Below are positions 1 through 9,283 of a DNA stretch of 64,000 nt, piece by piece (the stretch's first letter is position 1; every line of letters starts with the position of its first letter). A model generated the notes under the pieces. The model did no database searches. It was given only the letters and a program-made list of their open reading frames with translations, and was not told where the DNA came from. Made by a program: the position numbers and the translations under genes. The stretch spans positions 38,000,916 through 38,064,915 of the forward strand of contig NC_059295.1 in the NCBI RefSeq assembly GCF_017591435.1. The letters are read 5' to 3'. This stretch comes from Portunus trituberculatus (Eukaryota > Arthropoda > Malacostraca > Decapoda > Portunidae).

Positions 1-454
1 GCACTAAGTACAGATGGAATCTGTTCAATCTGCCTATAATTCACCAAGATGGCCCCAAAACGTCCTTCATCTTCTGCATGTGGGGTTATTTTTGATAAGT
101 GAATTTTTGATAAAGTGGTAAAGCTCAGAGGAAGATGGTGACTGACTGTGGTGTGAGTGGTGAAGGCAGTGACGCAGTGAGTGTTTTGTCTACGTATTCT
201 TTGTTTTGTTGTTTTCTCTTATTATTTCTTACTTTTCCCTTTACTTTAAATACACTTCTACTATTTAGAATGTTAAATAATAAAAACATATTAATTTAGC
301 CAAATAAATAGAGTATATTGTACGAATTTTTTTTACCACATCCCGCATCCCCTCTATTATCTATTGTTTCTTATGAGAAATACATGTTTGTTTTACACAA
401 ATTTTGATATACGCAATGCCTCTTGCAGCACATCTATCGTGTAAATCGAGTTAC

Positions 455-457
<3 letters not shown>
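1..457. mobile_element. Tigger/pogo-like element, partial (runs off the window edge)
   Basis: The right end reads ...GTAAATCGAGTTACCTG followed by TA, the form of a Tigger/pogo terminal inverted repeat (CAG...CTG flanked by a TA target duplication). Near the left edge a short frame beginning MAPKRPSSSA resembles the basic start of Tigger transposases but soon meets stops. The matching left end lies outside the window. The family assignment rests on the terminus and the TA flank; the interior is AT-rich and unrecognised. Confidence 0.5.

Positions 458-527
<70 letters not shown>
458..527. repeat. (TA)n microsatellite
   Basis: About 35 uninterrupted TA units lie exactly between the end of one Tigger-like element and the start of the next. 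It reads through as long YI repeats in several frames, which are not genes. Confidence 0.97.
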
Positions 528-530
<3 letters not shown>

Positions 531-714
531 GCAACCCCCATTTAACGAAGGTTCACACAACAAAATTTCGCTACAACGAAGGTTTCATTTTAATACCATC
601 TGCTCCTTTAACGAACACCAAACTCACTTTAACGAAGTTTTATCCAGGTAATTTTTTTCAAAATTTGAAAGCCCCACCATATCACACAAGCTGACAGGCT
701 TTTGAATACACCAG

Positions 715-790
715 GAGCTGCTGGTACTAAGGCCTGCCTCAGGAAAAATCCTGGGACCCCTATAGAATAAAGATCAAGATCAAGATCAAG
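715..790 (+). mobile_element. Short retroelement with (ATCAAG)n tail, inside Tigger copy 1
   Basis: The segment ends in GATCAAGATCAAGATCAAG and contains GGCCTGCCTCAGG and a CCTATAGAATAAA stretch. The same block is in Tigger copies 2 and 3. Copy 4 at 13580 reads directly from AATACACCAG to CGCCTCTCGTGG without it, which gives an empty site. Related sequences recur at 1866-1939 and, inverted, at 33942-34030. I infer a SINE or SINE 3' fragment; no tRNA-like head is visible. Confidence 0.6.
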
Positions 791-884
791 CCTCTCGTGG
801 ACAACACGTGCAACACTCACTCCCCAGTCAAAACATAACAGCGTCAGCAGCAGCTTGTCTTCCCTAGCTCAACTTACCACCAAA

Positions 885-1108
885 ATGCCCTGCAATTGGC
901 CTAGTGTTCGTAAGAAGACCAGGAAGTCTCTTACTCTCCAAATGAAGCAAGATATTATTCACAGACATGAGAGAGGCCAGAAAACTATAGCAGCGCTGGC
1001 CACTATCTTGACTCCACATTATACTATCTCTATTTTCAAGTCAGCAGACTCTATTTAAGAAGGCTGGTGAGACCATATCTTCCTTGCAAGCTAAAAGAAC
1101 CACCTGAA
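885..1108 (+). pseudogene. Tigger transposase N-terminus (CENP-B/pogo helix-turn-helix), remnant
   Basis: The frame from the ATG at 885 reads MPCNWPSVRKKTRKSLTLQM and continues with KQDIIHRHERGQKTIAALAT. This follows the basic stretch plus first helix-turn-helix of pogo/Tigger/CENP-B proteins (typically K-x-LTL-x-x-K-x-xII-x-x-x-ERG). A stop at 1056 and a frame change end the frame after about 57 residues, and the second DNA-binding domain and DDE catalytic core are absent. It could not produce transposase. Confidence 0.7.
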
Positions 1109-1520
1109 CTCATGACTCTACAATGGATAAAATGGAAAGCCTTGTGGAAATGTGGTACATAAGTTTTGTATGCAGTATAATGATGCGCACTTTGTTTACA
1201 TTCCACAGGTTACTGGTTAGTGTCTTTCCCGTTTCACTCTTCCTCCCTTCATAAAGTTAAGATCATCAACATTATAAAGTTACATACATACATACATTAG
1301 TGTACATTATAATGACTTAAATTAAACTACCTAGATGTTTAACTTCATAATTTTTACTTTCATTAAACCTTTTACTGTACTATGATGCACTCTCGCTTTG
1401 CTTACTCTCAATGGAAGTTCAAATCAGGGGTTAAACTTGTTATAAACGGTTCGCTTAACGAAGTTTCGCTTAACGAAGTGTTTTTTTAAGAACGTAACCC
1501 CTTCGTTAAATGGGGGTTGC

Positions 1521-1523
<3 letters not shown>

Positions 1524-1597
<74 letters not shown>
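1524..1597. repeat. (TA)n microsatellite
   Basis: A tract of TA repeats, with one AAATA interruption near its right end, fills the whole interval between Tigger copies 1 and 2. Confidence 0.97.
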
Positions 1598-1784
1598 CAG
1601 GCAACCCCCGTTTAACGAAGGTTCACACAACGAAATTTCGCTATAACGAAGGTTTCATTTTAATACCATCTGCTCGTTTAACGAACACCAAACTCGTTTT
1701 AACAAAGTTTTATCCAGGTAATTCTTTTCCAAATTTGAAAGCCCCACTGTATCATGCAAGCTGACAGGCTTTTGAATACATCAG

Positions 1785-1848
1785 GAGCTGCTGGTACTAA
1801 GGCCTGCCTCAGGAGAAATCCTGAGACACCTATAGAATAAAGATCAAG
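1785..1848 (+). mobile_element. (ATCAAG)n-tailed short element, shared insert of Tigger copy 2
   Basis: This occupies the same position as the insert in Tigger copy 1 and is nearly the same sequence, with a shorter repeat tail (a single AGATCAAG). It was therefore inherited with the Tigger subfamily rather than inserted independently. Confidence 0.55.
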
Positions 1849-1865
1849 CCTCTCGTGGACAACAC

Positions 1866-1939
1866 AGGCTCTGCCGATACAAAGGCCTGACTCAGAAGAA
1901 ATTCTGTCACCTGTAGCATCAAGATCAAGATCAAGATCA
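1866..1939 (+). mobile_element. (ATCAAG)n-tailed short element, private insert of Tigger copy 2
   Basis: A second, diverged member (GGCCTGACTCAGAAG core, ATCAAGATCAAGATCA tail) interrupts copy 2 after GACAACAC. Copies 1, 3 and 4 run uninterrupted across this point, so this is an independent insertion of the same family into the same kind of target, 18 bp from the first. Confidence 0.6.
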
Positions 1940-2651
1940 CACGCACCACTCACTGCCCAGTCAAAACATAACATCGTCACCAGCAGCTCATCTTCCTTAG
2001 TTCAACTTACCACCAAAACACCCTGCAATGTGGCCTAACGTTCCTAAGAAGACCAGGAAGTGTCTTACTCTCGAAGTGAAGCTGGGTATTATTCAGACAA
2101 GAGAGAGGCCAGAAAACTAATAACATTGCTTCTCACCATGGCTTGACTCCATCTACTGTCTACTATTTTCAAGTCAAGATACTCTATTAAGAAGGCTAGT
2201 GAGACCTCATCTTCCTTGCAAGCTAAAAGAACCACCAGAACTTGTGACTCTACAATGGATAAAATGGAAAGCCTTGTGGAAATGTGGTACATAAGTTTTG
2301 TATGCAGTACCATGATGCGCACTTTGTTTACATTCCACAGGTTGCCCGTTAGTGTATTTCCCGTTTCACTCTCCCTCCCTTCATAAAGTTAAGATCATCA
2401 ACATTACAAAGTTACGTACATAAATACATTAGTGTACATTATAATGACTTAAATTAAATTACCTAAATGTTTAACTTCATAATTTTTACTTTCATTAAAC
2501 CTTTTACTGTACTATGATGCCCTCTCACTTTGCTTACTCTCAATGGAAGTTCAAATCAGGGGTTATACTTGTTATAATCGGTTCGCTTAACGAAGTTTCG
2601 CTTAACGAAGTGTTTTTTAGGAACGTAACCACTTCGTTAAACGGGGGTTGC

Positions 2652-2654
<3 letters not shown>

Positions 2655-2724
<70 letters not shown>
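2655..2724. repeat. (TA)n microsatellite
   Basis: A TA repeat tract, opening with one TG, directly follows the right end of Tigger copy 2. Confidence 0.97.
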
Positions 2725-2726
<2 letters not shown>

Positions 2727-3288
2727 GCACAGTATGCTACCCTATGTATTGTGGCTGTGTATTGTTCCGCCACCCATGTGATGCCACCAGTCGGCTTTCT
2801 AACACAGCTTGGGAGAGACTCACGGCTCACGCTCCGCCTGGCAATCCTGTTTTTGCCTTTGTACTAATTATCCTGTCCTGCACAGCCAGTTGTCTAGACT
2901 GTAATTCTCATCCGGCCTACTGGCTACAAGTCTCACTCTGGCCACTACCGACTACAAGTCTCACCCCAGCCGCCACCAACTTCTCAAGCCTCCTCGCTAC
3001 TAAGCTACCAAGCCTCCAAGCTTCAGTAAGCTTTGTATCTCACAAATAAACACAGGGTACAGATCCCCAGTGTTTCTTCTTCAACCCCACCAGGACAGTT
3101 ATGTTACTATCCCATACAAAATTGTAAGCATCACTGTTCCCCAATTTAACTTTAATAATATTGTCTTTCATTCGTGTTAACATTACTATAGTCAGAACCC
3201 TAAAATTAAATAAGTTGTTTCCCATTATGAAACTTAATATTGTAACCCAAAATCTCGAACACCAATTCTTTCTCAGGTGTCTCATTCT
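2725..3288 (+). other. Unclassified repeat, possibly a solo LTR
   Basis: This GC-richer block is unlike its neighbours. It contains an AATAAACACAGGG polyadenylation-like signal about 225 bp from its right end and short direct repeats (CTACAAGTCTCA occurs twice, near 2925 and 2952). The layout resembles an LTR, but I cannot define terminal TG...CA boundaries or a target duplication, and no coding domain is recognisable. Confidence 0.25.
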
Positions 3289-3332
3289 ATTCTATAGGTG
3301 TCCCAGGAAAAATCCTGGGACACCTATAGAAT
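3289..3332. repeat. Perfect 20-bp-arm palindrome at the left end of Tigger copy 3
   Basis: Arms 3289-3308 and 3313-3332 are exact reverse complements around a 4-base AAAA centre. The right arm is the start of the (ATCAAG)n-tailed insert of the Tigger family; the left arm is its inverted copy. It marks the truncation point of Tigger copy 3. Confidence 0.9.
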
Positions 3333-4084
3333 AAAGATCAAGATCAAGATCAAGCCTCTCGTGTATAACACACGCAACACTCACTCCCCAGTCAAAACAT
3401 AACAGCCTCAGCAGCAGCTTGTCTTCCCTAGCTCAACTTACCACCAAAATGCCCTGCAATTGGCCTAGTGTTCGTAAGAAGACCAGGAAGTCTCTTACTC
3501 TCCAAATGAAGCTAGATATTATTCACAGACACGAAAGAGGCCAGAAAACTATAGCAGTGCTGGCCACCATCTCGACTCCATATTATACTGTCTCTTTTTT
3601 CAAGTCAGCAGACTTTATTAAGAAGGCTGGTGAGACCGTATCTTCCTTGCAAGCTAAAAGAACCACCTGAACTCATGACTCTACAATGGATAAAATGGAA
3701 AGCCTTGTGGAAATGTGGTACATAAGTTTTGTATGCAGTACAATGATGCGCACTTTGTTTACATTCCACAGGTTGCCGGTTAGTGTCTTTCCCGTTTCAC
3801 TCTTCCTCCCTTCATAAAGTTAAGATCATCAACATTATAAAGTTACATACATACATACATTAGTGTACATTATAATGACTTAAATCAAACTACCTAAATG
3901 TTTAACTTCATAATTCTTACTTTCATTAAACCTTTTACTGTACTATGATGCACTCTTGCTTTGCTTACTCTCAATGGAAGTTCAAATCAGGGGTTAAACT
4001 TGTTGTAATCGGTTCGCTTAACAAAGTTTCGCTTAACGAAGTGTTTTTAGGAACGTAACCCCTTCGTTAAACGGGGTTTGCCTG
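3313..4084 (+). mobile_element. Tigger family 1, copy 3 (5' truncated)
   Basis: It is closely similar to copy 1 from the (ATCAAG)n insert to the right terminus (...TTAAACGGGGTTTGCCTG, ending at 4084). The left TIR and first ~200 bp are missing. The DNA-binding remnant is at 3449-3670 with the same RKKTRKSLTLQMK motif; here the frame continues through SADFIKKAGETVSSLQAKRTT before a stop. No catalytic domain. Confidence 0.8.
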
Positions 4085-4349
4085 TATTGAGGGTATATAT
4101 AGGCTGGAGTCTTTCTCTTATGCACATTTCATTGAAGGTGATAGCTAGTTTAGCATTTGTTATTTTCTTTAAGATATTTTCTTTATATCTTATAGTTGTC
4201 TTTTTATCTTTTTCAAGTTTTTGTATGACTTCGCCGAAGCTAGTCATGTTGGCTAAATCACGATTTCGGGTCTGGTGACCCTTCCTCAGTAGCATATCTC
4301 TTCTCCTGGTGTCAGAGGGAATGCTGTGACCGGGCTGGGAGGGCTCTAT

Positions 4350-4904
4350 TTATTCCTCCTCGGTGACTCGCTGGCCGCGCGTCCTCACTTGTGATTGGTT
4401 GGTGCGCAGCAGCGGGGTCTGTTCAGCAGGCTGATGCGCAGTTCTTGCTCTACGCGCACTGGGCAAGGCTTGAAGGTCGTCTGCCTGCTGATTCATTGCT
4501 GGGTTCGTGTCCTTGATGTAGAGGGCTTTTAATATTGCAAGGCGTCTTGAATCATTACAATTTGTTAAGATTTCAGTGTTTTCTTCTAAAGTTTCCTTGT
4601 TGATGGTCATTTCATGGGTTTCTTGCATATGTTTTTTGGGTGCTCCAGATGCAAAGTGGAGTGTTAGTCGCCAGGAGAGTCGTGTTGTGTCATCCCAATA
4701 TAGGTTGGTTGGAGAAATTCACAGTTTCCTCTGTTGCATGTGAACCTATAGATGAGATGAGACTTCTGGAGGCTCTCTTTTTCTTTTGAAAGGTTGTTTT
4801 TAAGCATTTTGTAATATATGGTTAGCTTCAGTGATGTATTAGGGTCTGATGGTTTGATATTTTTCATTACTATCTGCCTCATGATCCGCTCATCTTCTTT
4901 GTAT
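4350..4904 (-). pseudogene. Penelope GIY-YIG endonuclease domain, left arm
   Basis: Two consecutive minus-strand frames cover the endonuclease. The first contains a YRFTCNRGNCEFLQPTYIGM stretch, matching the YIG segment after a CxxC-like pair. The second contains MQETHEMTINKETLEEN, then the LKALYIKDTNPAMN motif typical of the domain's C-terminus, and ends ...QRVTEEE. They are out of frame with each other (a break near 4640-4670). In Penelope-like elements this domain nicks target DNA to prime reverse transcription. It mirrors 10020-10449. Confidence 0.8.
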
Positions 4905-4907
4905 GCA

Positions 4908-5621
4908 GTACAAGGCGAGCGTACCCTTCAAATTTGTGCCGCCACGCATCAAACTCCCTCAGCGAAGCAGACCATGTGAGGTAAGGAGGAGTCACCACAC
5001 TGTTATGCAGCTTAGTTTTCTGCACTGGTTCACCATCTCGTGCACTGTGAGAGGGCGGAGCACCAGTTAACCCCGATAACAGGGCGCGCATTTCCTGTTG
5101 GTGTGCCTCATCCCGCTCCCGCTGCTGTGCTTCTTGTTGCTGTGTCAGCTCCATTTGCGTCGCAAGAAGGGTGGTCAGCCGTTCTAATTGCTGCTCCATC
5201 TTCTCGGCGTGAGAACAGCAAACAAATGCGCACACAATACAGCGTCACTGTCAGTCACTTTTAGGTTCCATAATCCTTCACTCGGCGATCCTACTCACTG
5301 CGCCATGTTTGCTACGTAGATGTGTTGACACCATCATCACCGAGGAACAGGGAAACACAATGGCAACGAGCAACGTGTATACTCTTGCTAGACAACAAGG
5401 TGCAGCAGGTGCGAGTACAGGGAGCTGTGCGTGGTGGAGGCACACTGGCCGTGCTCAAGTTTTCCTAAACCAAGTAACCTTTCATTCACGCCACGTATAC
5501 AGCCCGAGGGAAGGCAGACAATCATTACCTCTTTACAGGCAAAGGGTATCATTCACACGTGAAACAAGATAACCGAACAATCATTCACTCTTCTCTTTCA
5601 CGCTGCTATCATACAGTGGAG
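4908..5621 (-). mobile_element. LTR retrotransposon fragment (LTR, leader and gag start) inside the Penelope left arm
   Basis: Compared with the intact right arm near 9870, this block is an insertion. On the minus strand it begins TGTATGATAGC..., runs through about 315 bp of LTR-like sequence, then a leader with TGGCGCAGTGAGTAGG, a form typical of Ty3/Gypsy primer-binding regions, then a gag start. The element stops mid-gag; protease, pol and the second LTR are missing. ACTG occurs at both junctions, either a short target duplication or microhomology. Confidence 0.6.
4913..5199 (-). pseudogene. Gag N-terminal fragment of a Gypsy-like element
   Basis: The frame from the ATG at 5199 (MEQQLERLTTLLATQMEL...) starts with a glutamine-rich coiled-coil segment, then reaches PPYLTWSASLREFDAWRHKF, resembling the start of Gypsy Gag capsid regions. 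It runs into Penelope sequence after about 95 residues, so the capsid core and zinc knuckles are absent. The relatively intact frame suggests a not-very-old fragment. Confidence 0.5.
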
Positions 5622-5803
5622 AATGCAGCTTTGTAGAAAATCTCAATTTCTTCTTTCTTCTCGTTTTCTTTCTTGTTGTTGTACCAGCTGTCTATGATTT
5701 TCCTTGTGAGTCGGTGGATATCCTTTTCACTGAAGCCGTTGTTGACTAAAACTTGAGATGAACGCTCAATTTCTTTGTGGACTTGCTTCCACGTACTGCA
5801 ATG

Positions 5804-5842
5804 TTACTACTTGTTACTTGTTACTTGTTACTTGTTACTTGG
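5804..5842 (-). repeat. Heptamer tail repeat of the inserted LINE
   Basis: About five near-perfect TTGTTAC/TACTTGT units on the plus strand form the 3' tail of the minus-strand LINE. Short tandem tails instead of poly-A are usual in several non-LTR clades. Confidence 0.7.
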
Positions 5843-6289
5843 GGTGTTTGTTCAAGGCTCCGCTCCACTGCGAGGCAGCGCTCAGCAAAGCCTCCCTCAA
5901 AAGCAACTAGCATCTATAATTGTCTTTGATTTCCATGCCGTTAAAATCATAAACTTCCTTGAACAAATATGTCGGAACATCAGAAAAAAAAAAATTCTTA
6001 CCTTTATTCCTTTGGTTGGCTTGCACATTGGAAGGAGGCATTACAAGGGAGAGAGAGACAGGCTTATTGTGTAGAGGAAGCTGCAGAAGGTGCTGGAGAT
6101 ACTAGGGAAGGTGAATCAAGAGAGGCAAAACCTTACGTTTGGGAGCCATAACCAAGAGAGAGAGAGAGACAGTGCAAACAACCAAAATGGTGTATGTTCA
6201 GAGACTTGAGATGCCGTCTTCCTCGCCCTACAACCACAACAAAGCATATTCTTCCGCCGCGTGCCTAAAACTAGTTCGTATTTGTTTAC

Positions 6290-6418
6290 ATCGCTTACAA
6301 CACTAAACCACGTAAGACGGAATGACACCTAATTTTTTTTTTTTTTTATGTTTTTGTGGGCGCGTTCGTAACCATGAAATGTCATAAGTCAAGACCGTCG
6401 TAACCTGAGGACTCCCTG
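6290..6418 (-). mobile_element. Tigger-like terminus (single end)
   Basis: Read on the minus strand from 6418 it begins TA|CAGGGAGTCCTCAGGTTACG and continues with TTACGAACGCG motifs, typical of a Tigger terminal region. The partner end was not found to the left, so this is either a one-ended fragment or its other end has diverged. It truncates the LINE endonuclease frame at about 6430. Confidence 0.45.
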
Positions 6419-6439
6419 TACTCGACATCCCATGTCAAG

Positions 6440-6690
6440 GTTATTTCTTGGCTCATGTAGTCTGTATGGGTCTGCATCGTGTTCCTTGGTATGTGCACAT
6501 ATGTATGAGTATCAGGGGTCATTTCTTTAATTTTTGCAGTATCATATTCACTCAGCCATGTTTCAGTCAAAGCAAGAATATCCAGATTCTCATCATTAAA
6601 TAAAGTTCTGATTTCTATTGTCTTGTTTCCAACTGACTGGACATTTGATAAACCACATTTCAACATAGAGCTCACAGCATTAGTAGCCAT
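6440..6690 (-). pseudogene. LINE ORF2 start: APE-type endonuclease N-terminus
   Basis: The frame from 6690 contains LSNVQSVGNKTIEIRTLF and ILALTETWLSEYDTAKI. These match the N(V/I)xSxxNK and LxxTETWL motifs of the exonuclease III-like domain, where the E of TETWL is a metal ligand. The domain stops after about 80 of the usual ~230 residues. It lies just downstream of the ORF1 remnant on the same strand, the normal ORF1-ORF2 order. Confidence 0.7.
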
Positions 6691-6721
6691 GATCTATAAT
6701 ATTTCTGATCCTGTCAATCTC

Positions 6722-6903
6722 ACTTTCCAACACAACACAGCAAGTATTCAGTATTCTGTTTCTTAAACCTCACACAGTTTATGCATTTCTTCTCTGTAGA
6801 TGTGCAATCCTTGGACTTGTGGTTGCCGGCACATTTAAAGGAAACAGGATGCTCACCATTTTTCTTGGCATTGCAGTTTGCCTCAGTATGACCATACCTT
6901 TGA
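6722..6903 (-). pseudogene. LINE ORF1 C-terminus with CCHC zinc knuckles
   Basis: The frame reads QRYGHTEANC, then FKCAGNHKSKDC, then KKCINC: remains of consecutive retroviral-type zinc knuckles as found in Jockey/I-type ORF1 proteins, where they bind nucleic acid in the RNP. The first knuckle's leading cysteines are lost at the insertion point. The frame is fused in phase to the upstream Penelope RT frame (6909-7295), making an accidental chimera of 191 codons. Confidence 0.65.
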
Positions 6904-6908
6904 CAATG

Positions 6909-7302
6909 TGTGAAGGCTCTTCTTATATAGGCGCCGATGGTGGAGTCCTTGTATTTCTGGGGGCACTCACTGCGTCCATTGAGGCAATATCCCGGGTTGG
7001 TGGGCTTCGTATAAACAGTAGTAATGAATTTCTCGTTTTCTTGGCTGATGAGGACGTCGAGGAAGGGCATGCTTCCGTCACTGCTGCTTTCTTTGGTGAA
7101 GGTAAGGCCAGAAACTTCTTGGAGGCGGAGTCGTACATGTTCGGCTTCTTCATTTTTGGTCTTGATAAAGATGTCATCTATATATCTGCAGTAGATCTCG
7201 GGTTTCTCAGTAGTACTGAAAACTTCTTTGATGCATCCCATGAAAAAGTTGGCCATTAGTAGTCCAAGGGGGGATCCCAAGGCAACTCTTGCCACTTGGC
7301 AA
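6909..7302 (-). pseudogene. Penelope RT catalytic segment, left arm
   Basis: The frame starts ARVALGSPLGLLMANFFM and reaches YCRYIDDIFIKTKNEEAE, the RT motif with the two catalytic aspartates (YIDD), followed by MPFLDVLI and TTVYTKPTNPGYCL, a signature combination of Penelope-like RTs. The N-terminal fingers are not upstream in the same orientation; they are inverted at 7303-7846. It ends at the LINE insertion. Confidence 0.85.
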
Positions 7303-7846
7303 TACTTGTCCCCTCAAGGGGAGATGAATGGTGCTTCCGTCATGTCCTCTCCAAACCCAGCATATATCAGAAAAGAGTTGAATGTGAGGTCTTAATAGAT
7401 AACGTAAACAAGCTACTAGAGGGCGATAAAGTAGTGGTCAACCCTACTTTCAAGCAAGAACTTCTATCAGAAGTAACAAAATCAAGAGGACACTTCAAGA
7501 GTAACATCCTAGAGAAACGACACATCGATGCAGCGAAACAACTAAGATCTGACCCTAACATCACCATCAGAAGGGCCGACAAAGCCGCTGTTTACGTCCT
7601 CATAGACACCAATGAATACCTTGGGAAAATGGATTGCATCCTCAACGATACAATGAAATTCAAGAAGATAACAAGAAATCCTACTGAACAACTTAAGAAG
7701 AAAGTGAACAAACTTATAGCCAAAAATAATGCCACCAGCGACATCAAACTCAACCGACTACTCGGCGAATACGAAATGGGATACTGCTACAGCAACGTCA
7801 AGACTCACAAGCCGGGCAATAAACTAAGACCAATTATATCCCAAAT
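7303..7846 (+). pseudogene. Penelope RT N-terminal segment, left side of the hairpin
   Basis: This long open frame includes ADKAAVYVLIDTNEYLGKMD, IKLNRLLGEY, and NVKTHKPGNKLRPIIS. They correspond to the RT fingers of Penelope-like elements, where an ADKG-like motif and a HKP...RPI motif precede the palm. It is an inverted repeat of 7866-8406 and stays open for about 180 codons, so the duplication is not ancient. Confidence 0.8.
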
Positions 7847-7865
7847 ACCTACCTCCACCTACACC
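7847..7865. other. Palindrome centre (19-bp spacer)
   Basis: The loop ACCTACCTCCACCTACACC separates two arms that start with the complementary pair ...CCCAAAT and ATTTGGG.... It lies exactly where the RT coding sequence breaks off in both copies. Confidence 0.85.
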
Positions 7866-8406
7866 ATTTGGGATATAATTGGTCTTAGTTTATTGCCCGG
7901 CTTGTGAGTCTTGACGTTGCCGTAGCAGTATTCCATTTCGTATTCGCCGAGTAGTCGGTTGAGTTTGATGTCGCTGGTGGCATTATTTTTGGCTATAAGC
8001 TTGTTCACTTTCTTCTTAAGTTGTTCAGTAGGATTTCTTGTTATCTTCTTGAATTTCATTGTATCGTTGAGGATGCAATCCATTTTCCCAAGGTATTCGT
8101 TGGTGTCTATGAGGACATAAACAGCGGCTTTGTCAGCCCTTCTGATGGTGATGTTAGGGTCAGATCTTAGTTGTTTCGCTGCATTGATGTGTAGTTCCTC
8201 TAGGATGTTACTCTTGAAGTGTCCTTGATTTCATTGCTTCTGATAGAACTTCTTGCTTGAAAGTAGGGTTGAACACTACTTTATCGCCCTTTAGTAGCTT
8301 GTTTACATTATCTATTAAGACCTCACATTCAACTCTTTCCTGATATTTGCTGGGTTTGGAGAGGACATGACAGAAGCACCATTCATCTCCCTCGAGGGGA
8401 CAAGTA
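7866..8406 (-). pseudogene. Penelope RT N-terminal segment, right side of the hairpin
   Basis: This is the mirror copy of 7303-7846, with the same KLNRLLGEYEM and VKTHKPGNKLRPIIS motifs on the minus strand. It has a frameshift near 8090-8215 that splits it into two frames. Its upstream end is cut at 8406 by a Tigger element. Confidence 0.8.
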
Positions 8407-9283
8407 CAGTGCTTACTCCAATTTTGCGAGAAATGGGGCGGCATTGTGAGTCGCAAATTTGGAAATGGGGCGGCATTGTGAGTCGCAAATTTGGAAATCG
8501 CAAAATTGGAAGTATTATTCCTATGGGAAAAATTTAATATGGTGAACCCCTCGTCCATGATCGCCTAATTTTTCAATATTTTCCTAATATTTTGCCCATA
8601 TTTATATCCCATATATATTGAGCCAGGTATCTTTCCATATGAATGATCACAGTATTTGTACAATGGCTACGAGAATAAAAAATCTGTCCACCATAGGTTT
8701 TTACAGCTTTATCAATTTTCTCACTGTTTTTAAACACCATTCTCACAGTTGATTCTCCCACACCAAACTCTCTGGAAATATCACAGTTCCTTTTTCCATC
8801 TCTTTTCATCTTAATTATCTTTATCTTCTACTCCAAAGTTAGCCTAATGTTTTTCTTGGTTGGTGGCGCCATGTCGCACAAAGTCGACCACAAGGATTCC
8901 TCCAAATTTGCAGAGAGAACTCCGTGGAGGTGTACGTGAACAAATGGAAGGCGGGAGGCAGCAGGGCAGTGTTGCCGGATGAGCTTAGTTGAATCACTGC
9001 CAGATTTTTATGAAAACTAGCCAAAAACCACCAAACTATGATAAATATAATATAAATATGATAATAATATAGTATAATATGATAAATATGAATAAATTAA
9101 TAAAATATTACCTATATAATACAGTAATATATAATTTGCGGGAACGCTCTCTCTCCCGCCACCACTCGCAATACCAGGAGAAAGGAGCAAGATGGGGAAA
9201 TTTTAAAAATGGCAACTTTTTGTCCTTGGTCGCAAAATTGGCGTATCACAAAATTTGAACTTGCAAAATTTGAGTAAGCACTG
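8407..9283. mobile_element. Tigger/pogo-like element inserted in the Penelope right arm
   Basis: It begins CAGTGCTTACTCCAATTTTG and ends with the inverted ...AAATTTGAGTAAGCACTG. TA lies on both sides (8405-8406 and 9284-9285). Removing it restores the Penelope junction seen in the other arm, which confirms the insertion. A 35-bp tandem duplication (GGGGCGGCATTGTGAG occurs twice) lies just inside the left end. Confidence 0.85.
8573..8873 (-). pseudogene. pogo/Tigger transposase DNA-binding remnant
   Basis: The minus-strand frame begins with MAPPTKKNIRLTLE at 8871; an in-frame stop follows, then MKRDGKRNCDISREFGVGES and TVRMVFKNSEKI. That is the helix-turn-helix of pogo-type transposases (GxS-T-VRxIxKNxxKI). 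No second DNA-binding domain or DDE core follows. It is non-autonomous. Confidence 0.7.

Larger units (their letters stand above)
528..1523 (+). mobile_element. Tigger family 1, copy 1 (non-autonomous)
   Basis: The element starts with CAGGCAACCCCCATTTAACG and ends with the inverted partner ...TTAAATGGGGGTTGCCTG, with TA on both sides, as expected for pogo/Tigger elements that duplicate a TA target. Motifs built on TTAACGAA recur in both subterminal regions. At about 1 kb it is too short for a full transposase and keeps only an N-terminal DNA-binding remnant. A 76-bp insert with a GATCAA-repeat end sits at 715-790. It is the first of four related copies (see 1598, 3313 and 13395). Confidence 0.85.
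1598..2654 (+). mobile_element. Tigger family 1, copy 2 (non-autonomous)
   Basis: Its termini (CAGGCAACCCCCGTTTAACG and the matching inverted end at 2654) are those of copy 1, and so is the interior. The DNA-binding frame is more damaged here. Unlike copy 1 it carries two short (ATCAAG)n-tailed inserts, at 1785-1848 and 1866-1939. TA microsatellite abuts both ends. Confidence 0.85.
5804..6903 (-). mobile_element. Non-LTR retrotransposon insertion with heptamer tail and CAATG target duplication
   Basis: The Penelope sequence resumes on both sides of this block, with CAATG at 5799-5803 and again at 6904-6908. On the minus strand it starts inside an ORF1 zinc-knuckle region, continues into the start of an ORF2 endonuclease, and ends at 5804 in a run of AAGTAAC heptamers. 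A Tigger-like terminus interrupts it at 6418, so most of ORF2 is missing or replaced. The fit is a 5'-truncated LINE copied into the palindrome's left arm. Confidence 0.6.

Noticed and set aside
404..694. Long YIYIYI, REREREs, CVCVCV and SLSLSL open frames here and at many other positions
   Set aside because: They are (TA)n, (AG)n and (TG/CA)n microsatellites read in frame, with no start context or homology.
6819..7259. A 146-residue plus-strand frame with signal-peptide-like start
   Set aside because: It is antisense to the Penelope RT palm; the minus strand carries the YIDD motif.
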